From: Psettodes erumei
Taxonomy: Eukaryota > Chordata > Actinopteri > Pleuronectiformes > Psettodidae
Reading direction: 5' to 3'
Length of the DNA: 64,000 bases
NCBI GenBank assembly: GCA_016785225.1
Contig: JAFBJZ010000856.1
Span: 620,001 to 684,000, forward strand
The position numbers and the translations under genes are program-made. Under the pieces are notes generated by a model, which saw nothing but the letters and a program-made list of their open reading frames with translations, was not told the origin of the DNA and made no database searches. Shown here piece by piece: positions 1 to 12,698 of this stretch (position 1 is the stretch's first letter; each line of letters opens with the position of its first letter).

Positions 1-3000
1 CCCGAGAGACGATACTTCTACTGGTACACCATAGTGGGGTGGGGTAAGTATTTTAACATCCAACATTCATTCGTAATGCTCCCGTCTTTGATTAAATTTG
101 ATATTAGTCTCTTTTTATAGCAATATAGAGGGACAGGGAGTGAGACAGCGCAATGGGACAGATTACAGTATTTTGAATGTAACAGTTAAACTGGTGTTGT
201 GTATGTGTATGAGATAAAATCAAATGATGCTCAGAAGTTCTCATTAAAACAATTTGTGTCTATTTATTTGGCAAGACCTTTGAGATTTCACTCAGAATTT
301 ATGTTTTTAAACACCTCAATAGAATACAACTGATGTAGAAAAATCATCTTGATACAAGCATTTGAGTATCTTTCCGCTGCTGATTATGATTACAGCCTGT
401 AGAAGACAAACACATGCATTTGGTGGCATGTCTAAAACCATAATTTGACTAATATGATGTAATTATGTAATTATAACAAATGTACTGTGATTACTGTTAT
501 TGCAGGAACTCCCACCATTTGTGTGACTGTCTGGGCAGTTCTGAGGCTCCATTTTCATGACACTGGGTATGTCCCAACTCTTCTTCCCTATATCAGATTC
601 CAGTGGTGGGAAACAACTGAAGTACATTTTCTTATGTACTGTATTTGTGTACAATTTTTAAGTACTTGAGCTAAAGCCATCATTAGTTGCTTATATAAAA
701 TAGTAAATAAAATAGCTCCAGCTTCAGCAGGAAAATGCTGCTTAAGAATTAATGCAATAGTGTAATAATAATATCATATACTATATGATAATATATGCTC
801 ACAAGGCCATTTTTCTGCACTGAGTACTTTTTTATTTTACCTTACTTTCACTTCTTCCAAGTACATTTAACCCTGTATTTTTATTCACAATTATAAGGCT
901 TGCATCCACTTTCTATCCTTCACTCTCTACTCAAGCTTCCCTCTCTACTCTGCAATTGGCCTGATGTAATGTGAGGTGCCATCTATCACCAAGCAGTGAG
1001 AGAAAGTGAGGCAGGCCATGCTGAACGATTATTGATAGGCAAGGTACTCTTTCTCCTCCTCCAGATGCTGGGACACAAATGAGAACACTGCCCTCTGGTG
1101 GGTGATTAAAGGACCGGTTGTGGCTTCTATCATGGTAAGGCAGACATCGATGTGTTCCTTCAGTTTTTATTGTGCATTCATTGTTTGCGTTTCTGGAATT
1201 TGAATTTCTGACAGATTTCTTGTATTTCTGTTTTCTCTCCCAGATCAATTTTGTCCTCTTCATTGGAATCATTATTATCCTCGTCCAGAAACTGCAGTCC
1301 CCTGATATTGGAGGGAATGAATCAAGCATTTACCTGTGAGTTACAAGCATCGAATTCACAAACACAAGAGAGGTGTATGTCTTTGAAGTCACAACTGTGT
1401 GTGTTTGTAAGTGTGTGTGTGTTTCTTTGGGGAAAATCATACTTTAACAGAATGTGTATCTTAGAAATTGTTTCATTTCCATGCAGTGCATAACCAACCT
1501 GTTATTGTTGTAAATGTTACTTGCCTTTGCTGAAAGGACAAGTCTGGTGATATTCATTGATATAAATCCTAGGATAGGAACAAAACCAGCAAAAGATTAA
1601 TTTTGCTAACAAGTATACCTGTGTATCTTAAGCCTAATATGCAGTAGTTTATTCCCCTGAGCCACAGAGCTCCTTTGTCATAAACAACCCTATCATAAAC
1701 ACATCACTCAGCCATATCGTTGCACTGGATAACATGTTCTTTCATTACAATAAGCATGGGTACTGTAGTTTATTTTAAGTCAGTTTCAAATTACTGTCCT
1801 GCTGCTGCAAACACACAAAGCGCACTGAATGTATATTAATTCTACTCATAAAGATAGCTTCCACTAGGAAAAATGTATTATTTGACCCTGTTTAAATAGT
1901 ATTTGCTAAAAAAGTAAAGTGCTCAGCCGTTTCAGCAAATGATTGAGCATATTTTTATGTATTTGTGAACTTATTTTTTATAGGAATTACAGTAAGAACA
2001 AAAAGGTTTGTGGCTGGATTGAGAGACGGACCAACAAATAGTTTTTTGGTCTTTTTCCTTCAATGAGACACCAGATGATACCCTGGACACGAAATGAAAA
2101 ACCTCTTCTTGACTCTGGTCTATTTTCCTTTTGATCAGTGAGCATTGTACCTTTAGATACATCATACAACACTTGAAACAAACAGGAGCCATGCACTACT
2201 AAATGGAAGAGAAGTTTTCAAATCTTTATTATTAAATCTCTGATGTGTCCTCCTGGACACTTCTCAGAACAGATTCATTTGTGCTACCTGTTGGCAGGAA
2301 GCTTGATCCTCATTATGGAGCTGTACTGTAGCCAGACATGGCTCCTGCTCCGCTCCCACAGGATGGTGTCTTTTGAGGCCCTGCAGATAATGCCATTCTC
2401 ATCTGTTGCTGAGACCTGTACGTGCGTGACCAAGTGTAAAGATGCGTGTGCAGTGTGTGTGCTGTGTGAGATTGTGTGTGTGTGTCTGTGTCCCTAAAGA
2501 CACTGTCTTTGTTGTATTGTTGTGTTGTCTTTGTGCTGTGTAGCAGCTGTGCTCAGAAATGCTTCAGTGAGCCCACACAGGCTGTTCAGCATTCGTGCAG
2601 GATGTCAGAGTTATCCACCATCACACTGTAAGTGTGTGCGCGTGTGTGTGTGTGTGTGTATGTCCGTGTTACACGCCGCATGTGTGTAAGTGTGTATGTG
2701 TGTATATGTTTTACTCCAGGAGTTCTTAAAGATTTTTTGTCATGTTCTGGACTCCCAAATGCATTCTCTCTCTGACACAGTCACACACACACGCATACAC
2801 ACACACTTGTGTTTCCGACCCTGTGAGGACCCTCCTTCCCCTGCCCCAACACCAGCCTTAATCATCACAGCAACATGACTAACACCAACTCTTACCCTGA
2901 CCCTCACCTAAACCTAAAGCTCGTCGTAATCATGAAATGGAGTATCCCTGTGAATGCTTTTATTTTGACAGGGCTCAACAGGAATTTCAGTAAAGTAAGA

Positions 3001-5801
3001 GTTGGTCAGATATTACAAAACAACACATGACGATAGCCCTGATTCTCTCAAAGCAGTTGACACTGAGGTCGAATAGAAGAGATATACTTAAAGATTACTC
3101 AAGAAAACTTTGGATTTTGACAGTTAATAATTGATCTTATGCCATCTTTGTAGTTGTGGTTTTTGGCTTTGGAGACTACCTTCATCATTTAATCATGTGA
3201 AATTTCTTTTGAAATTGTCTGCATTGGGTAAATGTTCAAAGTGATGTGATCTCTGTAGCCATGCCTTCCTTCCTTTGACTCATCTGTGTTTAGTGCTACA
3301 TGTTTTTGTATTTTATTAACACCCTGATGAAGGTTTCCAGCTGAAACTCACTGGTGTCATCCACCTAATATTAAAGGCGTTTTATCAATGAATTCTTGTT
3401 TTCCAGCCCAGACCTCATTCTAACCTGAACCTCAAAGTTAAGTCTTAACCCCAAAACAGCACTTTGAAGGATAGTCCTCACTCAGACGGGTCCTCACAAA
3501 GATGGATGTACAGTAGCACACAAAGACACAAACACACACAGACACACACAATCACAGCTTGACCATCAAGAAATCTGTAGTTTTTTTATTAGGTATAGTT
3601 CAGATTGTTAGTCCAGTTCTTGTGGAGTGGAAAATCTTCTTTTTGATCTACTTTTGTCAAAAGTAGTTCAGGGTGTAATGACGTAACATTGTTTCATTCC
3701 TTAAGGACCCCTGGGCATCACTGGACTGCACTGTAAAAAAACACTGTGTGGTACATTTGTGTCTTCCATTTTAAGGTGTCATCTGTTGTGTGTTCTTTGT
3801 GTATTTCCATCCGTGCTACCTAACTATAGGGTGAGATTGCACATTGACAATAATGTGTTAGGTGTGTGTTTTTAATGTTTTTTTAAATTATTATTGTCAG
3901 CAAATCCCATTACAAGATTAAAACCAACATGGTGTTAGTCTACATCTAAATACCTTCTGTCAGTTGCGCTCAGGCCAAAGCTCATTTGTTCTTGCAGAAG
4001 AGGTTGTGTTTTAAAGGCCCAAACATTTCCTGAAACTACCAGGCACTGTGGATCTTAGCAAATGTTATTGTGACAGGACTAAATCGATCATTTTTTTGGG
4101 CACTGTTGGCCCTCTAGTGAGTATTTATGGCAGGAAGATGGTGTTTATGGAAAAGAAGGAAAACACACTACAGAGCCTGTTTTTATTATAATAAAGAAAC
4201 ATGTCACCCACTGCTACTTTGTGGCCTGTTTATGTGATTTTAATAGTTTAACTCCATAACACTGAGGAATTACACAGATTCATTGCTGGTTTTGGTCTTT
4301 TCATGGGATTTTTATGACAATAAGACAAATAAAAAACAACAGTTAATTATGATTAAGTCTGCATATTAAATAATATGCGCAGAGGTCTTTATTTAATTTA
4401 AGAGGTTAAGACAGGAGCATTTATTTTAATGTGTGGTTTGATGAGAGAGAAGCATCTATATAGGAAAGACCAGGTCACACCAATAGGCAGAAACTGAATC
4501 AGTCAAACATTTTCACATTCAAGATGACTTTGATTTGTGCATGTAATTTCTGTTATTAAACTTTGTGTCATGTGTGTGCGCAGGCGTCTGGCGCGTTCCA
4601 CCCTCCTGCTCATCCCTCTATTTGGCATTCACTACACCGTGTTCGCCTTCTCGCCTGAAGATGTCAGCCAGAGGGAGAGACTGGTTTTTGAACTGGGACT
4701 GGGATCCTTCCAGGTGCGCTCTTAAGAGCTCCTCGATCGTCCGGCTTTCATGAAAAAGAAATAACAGATAATCAATGAGAGAATGGGCCTGATGGGATGA
4801 TAAACCATCGAGTGTACAGGATACAAAGACATTCTCAAGGAGACCAAGATAGAGAGCGTGAAAAGTGGGCTCTACATTTTCTTTCACAGAGCAAGTTTAC
4901 AGATGGGTAGACACATCCTGCAGTTTTCTGATTCCATCTTCATAGCTGTGAAAACACAACATTTTCTCATCCAGCTTTTCAAAGTGATGGTTAAACATTT
5001 TAAACGTTTATCCTCAGTCTGACTCTTTTTGATACACTTATGATAAAGATGCACTTATTCATATTTCTGTCTCCATTCTCCTCCTCAGGGCTTTGTGGTG
5101 GCTGTCCTATACTGCTTCCTCAATGGAGAGGTAAGCTTTTGTTCCTGTTCACACAATCACTTTGTACTTATGTACAAAGCACACTGCTTTAAGCATTTGG
5201 ATTATTTAGGACTATACGCCTGTAAATATGTGTACTGATTATTACCCAAAGGGTAATAAAAAGCACAGTGTAAACAGTTAATTGTTTGTAATTTATTATA
5301 ATGTAGATATAAACAAATATAAGCACAGTTTATTTATGTCATTGCCAACATTTATAGATCCTTCTATAAAACAATTGTAGCTGGTGTTAATGAATAATTG
5401 ATAACACACAGTAAAACAGCTCTAATGATATTAAATTATATTCTGTTTAACAAATGAACAGTTTCTTGCAGTGCAGTATAAAACATTTATATTATCTTGC
5501 AGCATTACCAACCGAAGTAAGGTGCACTGTGCCTTTTCATGAAGCTGGTGCAGCTTAAAGTACATTAAAAATGACCTTGTGAAGTTTCTCCCTGAAGGTG
5601 CAGTCGGAGATCAAGAGGAAATGGCGCAGCTGGACGGTGAATCGGTACTTTGCTGTGGACATGAAGCAGCAGAGGCACCCTTCATTGGCCAGCAGTGGAG
5701 TGAACGGAGGGACTCAGCTGTCGATCCTCAGCAAGAGCAGCTCCCAGATACGCATGTCCAGCCCGCTGGCGGAGAACGCCAACATCAGCCTCCCCACCTG
5801 A
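1..5801 (+). CDS. adcyap1r1: PACAP type 1 receptor (PAC1), 3' part of gene
   Basis: Class B1 GPCR for PACAP/VIP, normally coupled to Gs and Gq at the plasma membrane. The window opens inside the TM3-TM4 exon. Coding exons read here are 1-43, 506-566, 1065-1134, 1244-1335, [optional 2544-2627], 4584-4713, 5089-5130 and 5598-5801, all with GT/AG borders and consistent phase. They encode TM4 (YWYTIVGWG...), the ECL2 motif GCWDTNENTALWW, TM5 with VQKLQSPDIGGNESSIYL, TM6 RLARSTLLLIPLFG, TM7 [20 protein letters not shown] and a tail with KRKWRSWTVNRYFAVD and HPSLASSGVNGGTQ. That tail, and FSPEDVSQRERLVFELGLG, are diagnostic of PAC1 rather than VIPR, SCTR or GHRHR. The protein ends ...NISLPT. The 5' half, with the ligand-binding domain, lies outside the window. 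Which teleost paralogue (a or b) this is cannot be decided here. Confidence 0.95.
2544..2627 (+). CDS. adcyap1r1: alternative 'hop' cassette exon of PAC1
   Basis: This is an 84-nt cassette inside the third intracellular loop intron. It enters at phase 2 and exits at phase 2, so inclusion keeps the receptor in frame between SSIYL and RLARS. Translation after the upstream 'ct' gives L-S-C-A-Q-K-C-F-S-E-P-T..., ending SCRMSELSTITL, very close to the mammalian hop peptide (CVQKCY...SCKMSELSTITL). The acceptor is a tandem tag|cag| pair. The first AG gives 28 codons (hop1-like, with the extra serine) and the second, at 2547, gives 27 codons (hop2-like). The donor is gtaagt. In mammals this cassette changes G-protein and phospholipase C coupling. 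No hip-like cassette was recognised. Confidence 0.9.
2636..2665 (+). repeat. (TG)n microsatellite next to the hop exon donor
   Basis: A TG/CG-rich dinucleotide run begins within about 10 bases of the gtaagt donor of the hop cassette. A second GT-rich stretch lies upstream at about 2440-2490. The exon is therefore flanked by GU-rich intronic RNA. Confidence 0.85.
2780..3560. repeat. fish interspersed repeat flanked by (AC)n, split by an insertion
   Basis: The left part (about 2780-2935) has acacac... then 'tgtgaggaccctcc' and 'ccctgaccctcacctaaacc'. The right part (about 3410-3560) has 'ctaacctgaacctcaaagttaagtc', 'gggtcctcacaaagatgg' and then acacac. As far as I recall, these are the two halves of one repeat common in teleosts. 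They are separated by about 470 bp of unrelated sequence that ends 'ctgatgaaggtttccagctgaaac...ttaaaggcgttttatc', which resembles the 3' end of a retroelement. Orientation and family name are not established. Confidence 0.55.
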
Positions 5802-8800
5802 GCATCTGATCGTCCCGGAGTCGACTTCAAGGTGCCGTCCCACTAATGTACATCCAGACCAACCAGAACAGACCAAAGTGGCCCCACATACCTCTTTTAT
5901 TTTGGAGTTTGGCCTTTGGAAAATTTAAGACAAATATTTCTGAAAGCATTTAGTGGAGATTTATTAGTGATGCATAGCATATTCATACTGTAGAATTACA
6001 TTTGGTTATACAGTATAATTGTATTTATTTGACTATTTTTAGTGTTGTAGTTAACTCATAGGTTGTAAACCTCTATGATTAATGAGGCACTTAATATTTC
6101 TACAAAAAACTCCCACTTTATCAATTAAAACACAAGGCATTTCCTTTGTGACAGTATTTTTCTAAATTTAGCCCTTTTTATTGTTTTATTAAAAATATTA
6201 TTAATGTAGAGTCTGTGCCAAAAGAAAAAAATACAAGTTGTAAAAAAGATGAATGGTTGAATATCAAATGTAGGGGTCATATTTGGCTGTTGGTGTAAAG
6301 TAAATGTGCTTCAAAGTGCCATACAGGTTGCCTGACTGGATCTGATCTCATAACAGTCCAAAGTTAAATAATAACCAAACGTTCGCCTTGCTTGTATAAA
6401 TGCTCATTGTTTAAATGTTTCATCTTGAATTTAAACATTTTTCTACAATCAGCCATAAGTACAGAGTATGTCAAAAGATATATATTTAAAAGAAAATTAC
6501 AGCAACAACTCATGGACTTTGTAAATAGTTGTTTTGGTGTCGAGGTCCGAATTTCTTTCTTTCGCATAACACAGTATTGTAATGACCTTTTCAAACAAAA
6601 GGAACTGGAGCCCAATCTGTAGATTTCATCACATATCCTGAAGACCCAGAAGATCCTGCCCACTCTATTCTGAAATATTTGTTTGTATTAAATAGTAAAA
6701 AAATAAAAGTACACAAACAGTATATATAGGAACATAGTGCCAAAATAAAGTGCTAAACATGAGTGTATCCTGGCATGGGAGTCACAAGATGAATTCAGTT
6801 TGGAAAAAGGAACATTTTTTCTGCTCCATAAAATTAAAAATATATATATTTTTAAGATGATTTATGTTCGCTTTTTTGTACAACATTGAATAGTTTTACC
6901 TCTCAGATATGTAGGCAAAACAAAATGAGTATGAGAGGTAAAATCTTTCTTTTGCGTAAAGTGCTCACATCTCATAGAAATATGTGACTTTTGGCTGTGT
7001 GTGAGCCTGTGAGTCTACTTTATATTTCAGTTTTCAAGGATCACAAACCCTTGAGATATGACAGGACATGAAGGAATACAAAATGGATTTAAAAAAGGAA
7101 AAGGTACTGAATATCTACACTCTGAACTGCTTTATACTCACAGACAGTGTCACTGCAGCGGTCTTTGGCTCAAAATGGTTGGTTTTCCCTTTCACTGACT
7201 TATCAGCCATGTTTTTCAAAGACTGTGAACATAAACAGTATGGCATGTGCCATTAAGTGGATGCTTTTATCCAAAGCTCCTCATCATGCCATCAGTTTCT
7301 TGTATTTTATAAGGGGCTGCGATAATCAAAGCCTCATCATGCTCTTAAAGACAACATGATTTGCTCCACTCATTGTGCCATGTTAAATTTGCTCTTTATT
7401 TTAAAGTTTGATCCATCTCTTACATCCATATTCCAAAGTGCCTAGTCAGTCACAAATAGCTGTCACTTTAAAATGAACAGGTAGGTTAAAGGTGTGGTAA
7501 GAGTCATTTCCTGCAAAGAATGTACAGTGGTGCGTTCTATTGAGTGTGACTTTGCAAAATGATGCTCTTAATGTGAAAAAAGTCCTGCTGAGTTTCTTTT
7601 TTTTTTTTTTTTTTTAGCTATGACATGTTTTACGAGACTTGAGCAACATCTCTACATCATCACTGCTTTTTTAGCCTTCTGGGTACAACTATAATCCATT
7701 CAAGATAACTGCAGGTCTGTCTCAATTAAGCACTGATGTCAAATGCAGAAGCAGCTTCAACACAGAAACAACACATGCTTAAACGGTCAACACAAAACGC
7801 TTTAATGTGACAGCTCTTGACAATCGCAGTGTTGCCCATTATTTATTTTCTCTTTTCTCTGTTTTTGTTTGTGCACCAACAAGCTGATAAAAACTGTCCA
7901 GGTTAGGAAATATGTAATAACATGAAATGAGAAATGATGTGTACAGGAGACATTTTCCACCATATTTACTTGAGATATTTATTTTTTGTACTTTCATCAG
8001 AGAGGATGAGAAGAATGTTACTCTAAACAACTCATTGGTGATAATGTTGAACATGTAAGGATGTATATTTATTTTCCATAAACCAGTGCCATGTGAAATG
8101 ACTCAATGTACAGTATACAGGCTTCTCTGTGTAATAGTTGTATTACTGTGTGATTTTCCATTACAATGACTGATGTTGACTTTCTTGATCAAAGTGCCAT
8201 AAGTGGTGACAGTGGGAGATGTGTGGCACGATGTTTCGTTTCTGATTTTAAAGACAACAACCCATAGAAAACTGTGTCCAAAAGCTGCAGAGGATGTGAT
8301 GAGAGATTTTTTTTCTAAAAAAGGCAAAATAATATATACATACAACACAATAAGTGAGTGTGAGACAAGTTGCTGTCAAGGGAATGAGAGCCAGAAGTAG
8401 ACCAAGATTGTTTTATTCAATGAAGGTTTTTAGATGATGCGACAGATAAAACACAAAGTGTGTATGAGGGTGACATAAAAACCACTCTGCTGCTGCTGAC
8501 GTGTTCTATCACCAGCCATCACTCTGAGTCTGAATCAACTCAGATGGAAACGACCATGTCTCAAAGCTGTTACTGTCAATCTGTACAAAAAGAGAGTAGA
8601 AAACTCCTAACTTTACCATGTCTGTGCTGTATATTTATTTACCACAAGGTGGCAGCAAAGTATTTTTAATGTTGTTGTTGTTGTTGCTACTTTAATAGAG
8701 AAGGGGGAAGCTTTGACAGTAAATGATTTGCTTTTGAGTCTTGCCTGTTGGATTTTGGATGAAAAAGGTGTAAGGCGGGGCATTAAGGCACTTAAATGCC

Positions 8801-9069
8801 ACATGGTAAACATTGTTATTGTTTACTGATTCATGTGATTTTTTTTTCCTTCTTCTTCACATTTTTTTCAAAACAAAATGTAAACTGTCATAGTTTCATA
8901 ACACTTACCATTGGACGGGAACATTTTTGAGGAATTGGCAACACTTCTTAGTGAGATAACAAAATCAGGCAGTGTATCTTTTAGCCTCATTTTGGCTAAA
9001 GCTGACTGCACTTCTCTTCACACACTTATTTTCTTTCACTTAGTTTATCTTCCAATATATGTGTTGAAG

Positions 9070-9235
9070 ACACGCCCTTGACAATACATTTTTTTCAAGC
9101 AACAGTTTAAGAAATATGCTTTTTCACATGTTTTCTGAGTTAGGTGAGAGGATTGATGCCACTGTGATGTCTGTATGCTTAATATGAAGCTACTGACAGC
9201 AGTCAGTTAGCTTAGCTTAGCATTCCTCTGTCCAT
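9070..9235. repeat. teleost interspersed repeat ('gttagcttagcttagcat' type), copy 1
   Basis: The motif series gagttaggtgagaggattgatgccactg...atgtctgtatgc...atatgaagctactgacagc...gttagcttagcttagcat is that of a repeat I recall as very common in fish introns and UTRs. A second, rearranged copy lies at about 11240-11375. The repeat class is not known to me. Confidence 0.55.
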
Positions 9236-10188
9236 AGGAAAACCTCTGAAGCTCACTTACCCATAAAGCTGCTGTATAATTTTATACATTATATTTAATT
9301 AAAACTTAAAATTAACCTTGGATAAGCAGTATGGATAGATTAATGGATGAAGAAATTTATCTAAGGTCAAAGGTCTGGATTACTGGGGATTTTCCTTTCA
9401 GTTTTTGCTAAACTCACATAAAAATCTGTGGTTTTAAGGCTTTTCAAGATCCACAGATACCCTGTTAATACTGTTCTTCCTTTGCAAGAAAAAACCCCAG
9501 CTAGTTGCTAGATTATGAGCTGCAAGGTGTTCCTGCATTCAGTCTTTGTGGTATCAATTTCCTCATCTAATTCTCAAACGCAAAAAAGGGGAATGAGTAC
9601 ATTTCCCAGAAATTGTTGAACCTTTGTTTTAAGTGTAACTACTCTCTGTGAGGTATATCTCTGTGTTTAGACGCCTTTCCTTTGGCAGTCATGCCTGTCA
9701 AGCCAGTTTTATCAAGTGAAGAGTGTATGTGCCAGTTGTTTTGATTGCCACTGAATTGTTGAATGTACCGTTGTTGCTGAGCTGCTCTTAAATGTTGCCT
9801 GCTATGAATTTGCCATGGTGTACAAATGATGTCTTTTTCTTGATCATGTATACAGTACACTGTATATGTATATTTTTGGCACACAGTTGGACCTCTTGAT
9901 GACAACCTATAATGTTTGTGACCGTGTTTTTGTACATTTATGTTTATGTACCAGTTTTCAGATTGTGTGTGTGTGTGTGTGTGTGTGCGTGTGAGTGTGT
10001 TTGAAGGTTGGAGGGAGTGCATTCTGTATGCATGTGTGTGTAACTACAAGCATTAATGAGGATGTAAGTAACCTAAATGTGAAAAAATAGAAATTCTTTC
10101 ATCCATATTTTGTTCTACCTGTGACAGTGTGTCATGTGTAATCTGGTGTCCAACATTCATGCCCTAGTTTGTGTATATTTGACTGCAA

Positions 10189-10194
10189 AATAAA
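10189..10194 (+). terminator. candidate poly(A) signal, adcyap1r1 distal
   Basis: This is a canonical AATAAA with a following TG-rich stretch. It is the last strong plus-strand signal before the convergent gene. Confidence 0.5.
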
Positions 10195-10228
10195 TTTATC
10201 TGTGATAAGTTATGAACGTTATTCATTT

Positions 10229-10264
10229 TGCAGTGTATATTTCATAAATTAAATATACACTGCA
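10229..10264. repeat. perfect 14-bp inverted repeat (hairpin)
   Basis: The arms at 10229-10242 (tgcagtgtatattt) and 10251-10264 are perfect reverse complements with an 8-nt loop. The structure lies between the putative ends of two convergent genes. Confidence 0.8.
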
Positions 10265-10563
10265 GTGTATACGTATATTTCTTTCTTTTTTTATCATAGC
10301 ACAGGGTTGTCCTCCGGGAAATCTTGATGGACCTTTTCAGCATTTACATAGAGAGTCTTGCTTAATATAATACTAGTTGAAAATAGCTTCTTTTTTTCTT
10401 TAAAAAGCAGAAATCAGCATAAAGTATTTATATGAACTTTCCCCAAAGCACTTTCTTTCTCCATCCCATTTCACCCTCTGAAGCCCAAGTTATCATTATG
10501 TGGATTAAATTCCAAAGCACAAAAATAGACCACTTAACATCTGTCAAACCAACATTTTTTTTG

Positions 10564-12698
10564 TTTATTACAGTTCCTTCTTGACACAATTTGTCAACCC
10601 TCACTACATCAACATTAACAGTGAAAATTCAATGTTTAAAGTAAAGTAAAGTGCAATATTAAATCATATTGTGTACTGAAAATAACAGTACATGACATGA
10701 CAATGACAATACCAAGTGCTTACTGTTAAATTCAGTGCATTATTCATTGTCTATACAAAAAAAAATCACCAATCTGACTTTTTTGTTTTCTAAGTTTAAT
10801 ATCTGTAAAACTTTCCATGTTGAACTGAAAAGGATGATTACTTTATTTGTAAAGGGATGTGAGGCTGTAACCACATATTATCTCTTAACATCCTTTTGAG
10901 ATGTATGTAAATTCTATAATAAGAATGTTTATCAAATTGTGAAGGTTTGTACCTTTGTGGTTTTGTTTCAGTAGCAGCTCTACACATCACTGCTGCATAC
11001 ACTGCTGCAAATGAACAGAGCACAACAGAAAACTATAAATGTGGGAATTGTTGCATCATGTTGTCACTCAACTTAATAAGGTCAGGAGCAACCTTGCTAC
11101 TCATATAGTGCATCCCTATAGAAAAAAACTAAAAGTCCTCTTTTGACAGTACACCACACAATATGACTGAGACAACATTATGACCCTTTAAAAGAGCATT
11201 TTGTTTTGGTCATTGTGAATTTGGTTGCTTATTTGCTTTCTTTCCAAGAGTTAGAGAAAAGATCCATACCACTGTCGAAATTTCATGTTAAATATGAGGT
11301 TAGCCAATTACTGGATGTTTCCAGTCTTTTTGCTAATCTAAGATAACACGCTGCTGGCTGTAGCTCATATTCACTGTACCAACATGTGAGTAGTATCAAT
11401 CTCATCCACCTCTGCCAGTGTAATTTCCTATGGAAAATTTTTTAATTGAAATATTTTACAGTTTCAAGGCATGACTCTCTCCAGAAATTCCAAAAAGTTC
11501 CAGAAATTAGTTTTTATAAATTGCAACATTCAAACTAGAAGTAAAAAAAATTATAAAACACTCAAAAACTCGAATTGGTGGTATTTCTTGTCACAGAACA
11601 GAAAATTGTTTTTTTTTAAAAAGGCTCTGCCTGTGTCCATAGAACTTGAACAATTTTGTTCTGGTTTCTTTGCTATAGATTTGGAGCATCTTCAAATGCG
11701 GGTAACATGAATTGTGTCTTAAACCATTCATTTCAAAACACAAAATATATTGATGTAAACAAATGACATAACATTAAAATGCCATGTTGAAATGCTCCCT
11801 CTATTTAAATAGGACCACATTGATGCCACTTTAACATGGAAATGCCCGGCTCCCTGTTTCTTATTAATATGGAATCACCTCAAGTGTAATGAACAAACCA
11901 AAAAAAAGGATTTGGGCACATCTTCCAACAGCATAAAAAACTCATAAGTACAGTATTTACAAATCACATTTTCAAAGGTGACTCTTCAACATCTCCTCAA
12001 AAAAGGGGCCTTTTAAGACACAATGTACCAACAAATGGCAGCTCCACACACACACACAACCTTAAATACACTCATTCAGGGATCTCTGGGTCTTTCTGTT
12101 TGACAATTTCTCTCTAGCAGCAGATGAATTGTTTACACAATTTTCAAATTGCACATTTAGAAAAGATCAGCCCTATAGAACATATTTTCAGTGTACACTA
12201 AAATAACATAACTGCTCCTGTGACAATAAGCCTAGTCAAGCGCATTTCGCATAATTTTGCCACACCTCACCATTCATTGTTTCCACAGCTGCTTACAGTA
12301 TTTGCTCATTCTTTTGCACCCATGTCGTCCAAAACTTTAAATATAGTCACGGAAAATCATTGTCCCCCAGCTCAGGACCAGCTCTTTTTCACTGTGACAT
12401 CCTCACAAATGAAGTACCAGTATTCCTTTATTATGTTTTTTGTTTTTTTATATTTTCTGTTAATAATATGAGAGAGAGCATGATTAGAAATGTGTGCTGT
12501 ACCTTCCTTATAGTAACCACTGTTGTGAACACAAGATAAAATATGCGCTGACACATTTCTTCAGTCATTCAGCCATGTTCCTTAGTTTTCTGCTTTCACA
12601 GACAGGTTGTTGCGTTAATGTCATCAGCATGTTCCGCCTCTGTGTTTTTTTCTTGACATTCTCACAACTTTTTTTGTCCTTTGATGGATAGTCTAAAA
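10564..12698 (-). other. ghrhr: probable ghrhr 3' UTR
   Basis: This is the sequence downstream of the ghrhr stop on the minus strand. Minus-strand AATAAA candidates read as tttatt on the plus strand at 10564-10569 and near 12427. No other gene is visible. If the distal signal is used, the ends of ghrhr and adcyap1r1 are only about 350 bp apart. Inferred. Confidence 0.4.
11240..11375. repeat. teleost interspersed repeat, copy 2 (rearranged)
   Basis: It contains 'gagttagagaaaagatccataccactg...aatatgaggttagcc' in one orientation. This is followed by the reverse-complement end 'ctgctggctgtagctcatatt', so the copy is folded back or built from two pieces. It matches the family at 9070-9235. Confidence 0.5.

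Larger units (their letters stand above)
44..4583 (+). other. adcyap1r1 introns within the window (5' group)
   Basis: These are the introns between the TM4 and TM6 exons. The largest, 1336-4583, holds the hop cassette, GU-rich tracts on both sides of it, and the split repeat at 2780-3560. The rest is AT-rich intron, including a small AT palindrome near 770-800. I see no further coding exon. Confidence 0.7.
5802..10210 (+). other. adcyap1r1: probable adcyap1r1 3' UTR
   Basis: About 4.4 kb without a convincing gene follows the adcyap1r1 stop. It is AT-rich, contains a T-homopolymer near 7597-7615, a repeat at 9070-9235 and a (TG)n run near 9965-9990, and has only short meaningless ORFs. A canonical AATAAA lies at 10189-10194 and another at 6702-6707, so a short and a long 3' UTR are both possible. 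Receptor genes of this family often have multi-kilobase 3' UTRs. The extent is inferred, not seen. Confidence 0.5.
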
